NCBI RefSeq assembly: GCF_014698835.1
Contig: NZ_JACJTU010000001.1
Span: forward strand, 520,650-584,649
Direction: 5' to 3'
Source: Nostoc paludosum FACHB-159
GTDB taxonomy: Bacteria; Cyanobacteriota; Cyanobacteriia; Cyanobacteriales; Nostocaceae
Length of the DNA: 64,000 bases
The position numbers and the translations under genes are program-made. This document shows positions 61,525 to 64,000 of the stretch, piece by piece. How positions within the stretch are numbered: the stretch's first letter is position 1; the number at the start of each line of letters is the position of its first letter. The notes beneath the pieces were generated by a model. It saw nothing but the letters and a program-made list of their open reading frames with translations. It did not search any database and was not told where the DNA came from.

Positions 61525-63915
61525 ATGGTAATGCATACACCCAGCCAACCACACTCAAATTCCAGCAACGGTTATAAGGACACCGATAACGGGCATACCG
61601 TTGATGTACGAGCAAAACAGCAAATCAGTTCCGCTCTAGAAGAATTGCGAACTGAACTGGATCAAGCTGATTGGGTGGAAACAGGGCCATTGCGAGAGAG
61701 AATCCGCAAATTAAAAGAACTGCTAAGTGTGTTGCCATATCAAGACGGAGGAGATGGATTAGAGGTAGAGCAAGTACAGGAGATCGCCAGCAAAATCCGC
61801 CAATTTTCCGATCTAGATACTTTGCTGGCCACTGCTGTCTTGGAGCTACAAAGCGCCCTGCAAGTCGATCGCGTGGTGGTATATGAGTTTACGAATCCGA
61901 CGCTGGGGATAGTTGTTGCGGAGGCGATGAGAGACGGCTTTACGCCAATGCTGAAGGAAAAACTGCCTGCCGTCACTTTTGGGTTAGGTTCTGCCAAGCT
62001 TTATCAACAAGAAAAATTAGTCGCGATCGCGGATACCTACAGTGCAAGCTTGTCTCCTTACCAAAAGCAGCTCGTAGATCGCTTTCAGGTAAGAGCTTGT
62101 GTGAGTTTGCCGATCTTAACAAAAGACGGGGTTTGGGGTTTGTTGGTAGTGCAGCAATGCACTGCACCTCGTCAGTGGCAAAATGCTGACATTCAGTTAC
62201 TAAAACTAATCGAGCAGGAATTAGAAGCGCAACTGCAAGTTGCCGTGATTCAGACTACGTTGCAACAAGAAGTGGAAAAAGACCAAATCCTTACTGGTGT
62301 AGCAAATAAAATTCTCCAGTCCAAAGATTTGGATACCATCTTTCGCGTTGCCACCCAAGAAGTGCGACAGTCACTAAAATGCGATCGCGTGGCAATTTAT
62401 CGTTTTCAGCCAGATTGGAGTGGGGAATTTGTGGCTGAATCTGCTGGCTCGGAGTGGGTTTCTCTATTAGAAGAACAGCGAAACAATCCAGCAATTGTCA
62501 ATAACGTTAACTATTGCAGTGTGAGGAACCTTGCAGACGAAGGGGGATTGGTTGGGACAACAGGGCGATCGCACAGTGCAGATAGCTACATTCAGCACAC
62601 CCAAGGCAAAAATTTCCATCGCGGCCAGGTCTATCGAGTCACTAATGATATTTACAGTGCTGGTTTTTCTGACTGCTATATCAAAATTTTAGAAACCTAT
62701 CAAGCTAAAGCATACATTATTGTTGCCATCTTCCAGGGAGAAAAGTTGTGGGGCTTGCTCGCTGCCTATCAAAATTCTCAGCCTCGTCAGTGGAAAGATA
62801 GTGAAGTGCGACTGATGGTGCAGGTTGCATCTCTATCTAGTATTGCTATTCAACAGTTGCAATATCAGCAACAACTTTATAAACGCTCTGAGGAGTCAGC
62901 CAAACTGATTGAACGAGAACGTACTGTTTTCGGCATCATTGAAAAGATTGGGCAAGCAATGGATCTTCGCACCCTTTTCCGGATTACAACCCAAGAATTG
63001 CGGCGATTTTTAAAATGCGATCGCGTTGTCATTTATCAAATTTATCCAGACTGGAGTGGAGAAGTGATCGCTGAATCTGTGGCTGCTGGTTGGCCGTCCC
63101 TGTTGGAGATGCAGGAACAAGACAGCATTTTAAAAACAGGTCTGATATCTTCAGAGCGTTGCAATATTAAGGAATATGGCTCCCCTGTTAAACCTGATGC
63201 CGATACCTATCTCAAGGAAACCCAGGGTGGAGTCTACACCAAAGGAACGCGCTTTCGTAAAGTCAACGATATTTATGCTGCTGGTTTTTCACCTTGCTAT
63301 TTAGAAATATTAGAGAAGTTCCAAGCCAAAGCATACATTAATGTTCCCATCTTCCGCGCTGGTAATCTTTGGGGTTTGTTAGTAGCTTATCAGAATTCTG
63401 ATGTGCGGAAATGGACTGAGGAAGAGATCGGTGCTTTGTTGCAGATCGGCGAACCGTTGAGCATTGCTCTCCAGCAAGCTGAATATATCGAACAGCTACG
63501 GTTAAAAAATCTAGAAATGACCCAAGTAGCTGAAGTAGAAAACGCGATCGCGCGCATGGCGGAGAGAATGCGTCATTCCCAACACGCAGAAACGATTTAC
63601 CGCACTACCTTGGCAGAATTGCGGCAGTTGTTCAAATGCGATCGCCTAGCAATATATCGCTTCAACTCTGACTGGAGCGGTGAATTTATTGCTGAATCTG
63701 TAGGAAGTGACTGGGTGCCTCTGGTTGGCCCCGATATCAAAACCGTATGGGAAGACGAACACCTACAGCAAACCCAAGGCGGACGCTATCGCAACAATGA
63801 AACTTTTGTTGTCAATGATATCTATACTGTTGGTCATGCCCAGTGCCACATCGACATACTTGAGCAGTTCCAGGTTAAAGCCTACACTATCGCCATCCGT
63901 GAGAGGTTAAGGTAA
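61525..63915 (+). CDS. multi-GAF taxis receptor (PixJ/HmpD/PtxD type), interrupted
   Basis: The 796-codon frame has an N-terminal helical part, GAF1 (about 95-235), GAF2 (268-448), GAF3 (480-652) and a broken GAF4 (from 688). GAF2-4 share LKCDRVAIYRF and DWSGE-(F/V)-(I/V)AES. The position that binds bilin in cyanobacteriochromes is Cys384 (Cys-Tyr), Cys591 (Cys-Tyr) and Cys774-His775 in GAF4, the canonical pair. After AKAYT/VKAYTIAI the homology to GAF2 and GAF3 (IVAIFQGEKLWGLL) stops and RERLR-stop follows. No HAMP or methyl-accepting domain is reached. It probably was a phototaxis receptor. Confidence 0.85.
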   Translation: MVMHTPSQPHSNSSNGYKDTDNGHTVDVRAKQQISSALEELRTELDQADWVETGPLRERIRKLKELLSVLPYQDGGDGLEVEQVQEIASKIRQFSDLDTLLATAVLELQSALQVDRVVVYEFTNPTLGIVVAEAMRDGFTPMLKEKLPAVTFGLGSAKLYQQEKLVAIADTYSASLSPYQKQLVDRFQVRACVSLPILTKDGVWGLLVVQQCTAPRQWQNADIQLLKLIEQELEAQLQVAVIQTTLQQEVEKDQILTGVANKILQSKDLDTIFRVATQEVRQSLKCDRVAIYRFQPDWSGEFVAESAGSEWVSLLEEQRNNPAIVNNVNYCSVRNLADEGGLVGTTGRSHSADSYIQHTQGKNFHRGQVYRVTNDIYSAGFSDCYIKILETYQAKAYIIVAIFQGEKLWGLLAAYQNSQPRQWKDSEVRLMVQVASLSSIAIQQLQYQQQLYKRSEESAKLIERERTVFGIIEKIGQAMDLRTLFRITTQELRRFLKCDRVVIYQIYPDWSGEVIAESVAAGWPSLLEMQEQDSILKTGLISSERCNIKEYGSPVKPDADTYLKETQGGVYTKGTRFRKVNDIYAAGFSPCYLEILEKFQAKAYINVPIFRAGNLWGLLVAYQNSDVRKWTEEEIGALLQIGEPLSIALQQAEYIEQLRLKNLEMTQVAEVENAIARMAERMRHSQHAETIYRTTLAELRQLFKCDRLAIYRFNSDWSGEFIAESVGSDWVPLVGPDIKTVWEDEHLQQTQGGRYRNNETFVVNDIYTVGHAQCHIDILEQFQVKAYTIAIRERLR

Positions 63916-64000
63916 TTGCACATTTGTCAAGAGGGTGCAGGAAAAGGAGATAAATCCAGCCTGGAGACTGGTTTTCGTAGGGCTTTAACAACTCCTAAAT
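63899..64000 (+). mobile_element. possible insertion (group II intron-like 5' end) in the receptor gene
   Basis: Homology to GAF domains ends at about 63898. The sequence that follows starts GTGAG and continues with stop codons in all three frames. It has a structured look (AGGGTGCAGG ... CCAGCCTGG ... CGTAGGGC), which reminds me of the first part of bacterial group II introns, whose 5' end is usually GTGYG. The window ends 102 bases later, so the identity cannot be decided here. Confidence 0.3.

Overview
The window looks like chromosome of a filamentous, Nostoc-like (Nostocales) cyanobacterium. The grounds are: very frequent GCGATCGC-type HIP1 octamers; arrays of short heptanucleotide repeats (STRRs) in many intergenic gaps; high-light-inducible chlorophyll-binding proteins; cyanobacterial-style kdp genes with a short KdpD; a gas-vesicle gene set; and a PatA/CheY/CheW/GAF-receptor taxis cluster. 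No rRNA, tRNA or CRISPR array was seen.

Layout. 0-8 kb: a YdcF-type membrane protein, a GH63-type glucosidase, a ribonuclease III with an extra N-terminal HEPN (Swt1-type) domain, a small clan-AA aspartic protease with its usual small partner, and a sensor histidine kinase. 8-15 kb: two transport units, each headed by a ydaO/yuaA-type (c-di-AMP) riboswitch: a nitrate/bicarbonate-family ABC transporter (permease, Tat lipoprotein, ATPase), then a universal stress protein plus an ArsB/NhaD-type ion transporter. Both riboswitches hold a heptamer repeat array in the same peripheral loop. 15-22 kb: two tandem Hlips, a 1032-residue membrane-anchored repeat protein, a small membrane protein, a dienelactone hydrolase and a DUF29 protein.

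22-32 kb: kdpA-kdpB-(small ORF)-kdpC, then an oppositely oriented RTX-like calcium-binding repeat protein that separates kdpC from a short kdpD. 32-45 kb: a DegT aminotransferase, a FetB-type permease, a MazF/RHH toxin-antitoxin pair, a coiled membrane protein with an apparent in-frame stop near its 3' end, a SucC/SucD-like pair whose alpha subunit lacks the catalytic histidine and its partner glutamate, a GC-rich ada gene, and an nSTAND-WD40 protein with 14 repeats.

45-58 kb: gas-vesicle region. A double-domain ArsA/Get3-like ATPase and a GvpV-like protein are followed by about 3.4 kb of accessory DNA (a decayed DUF6745 gene, two unknown genes, a TacT/TacA-type toxin-antitoxin pair). Then come gvpG (minus strand) and gvpN-gvpJ-gvpK-gvpF-(CDC48-like AAA)-gvpL-gvpA-(gvpC-like). 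58-64 kb: PatA-like regulator, CheY-like regulator, CheW and a multi-GAF receptor (pix/hmp/ptx type). The receptor reading frame breaks off inside its fourth GAF domain at about 63.9 kb, which points to an insertion at the window edge.

Common themes are ion and osmotic homeostasis (c-di-AMP riboswitch units and Kdp), buoyancy and taxis, and heavy colonisation of gaps by short repeats. All functional statements rest on sequence motifs read by eye; no database search was run.
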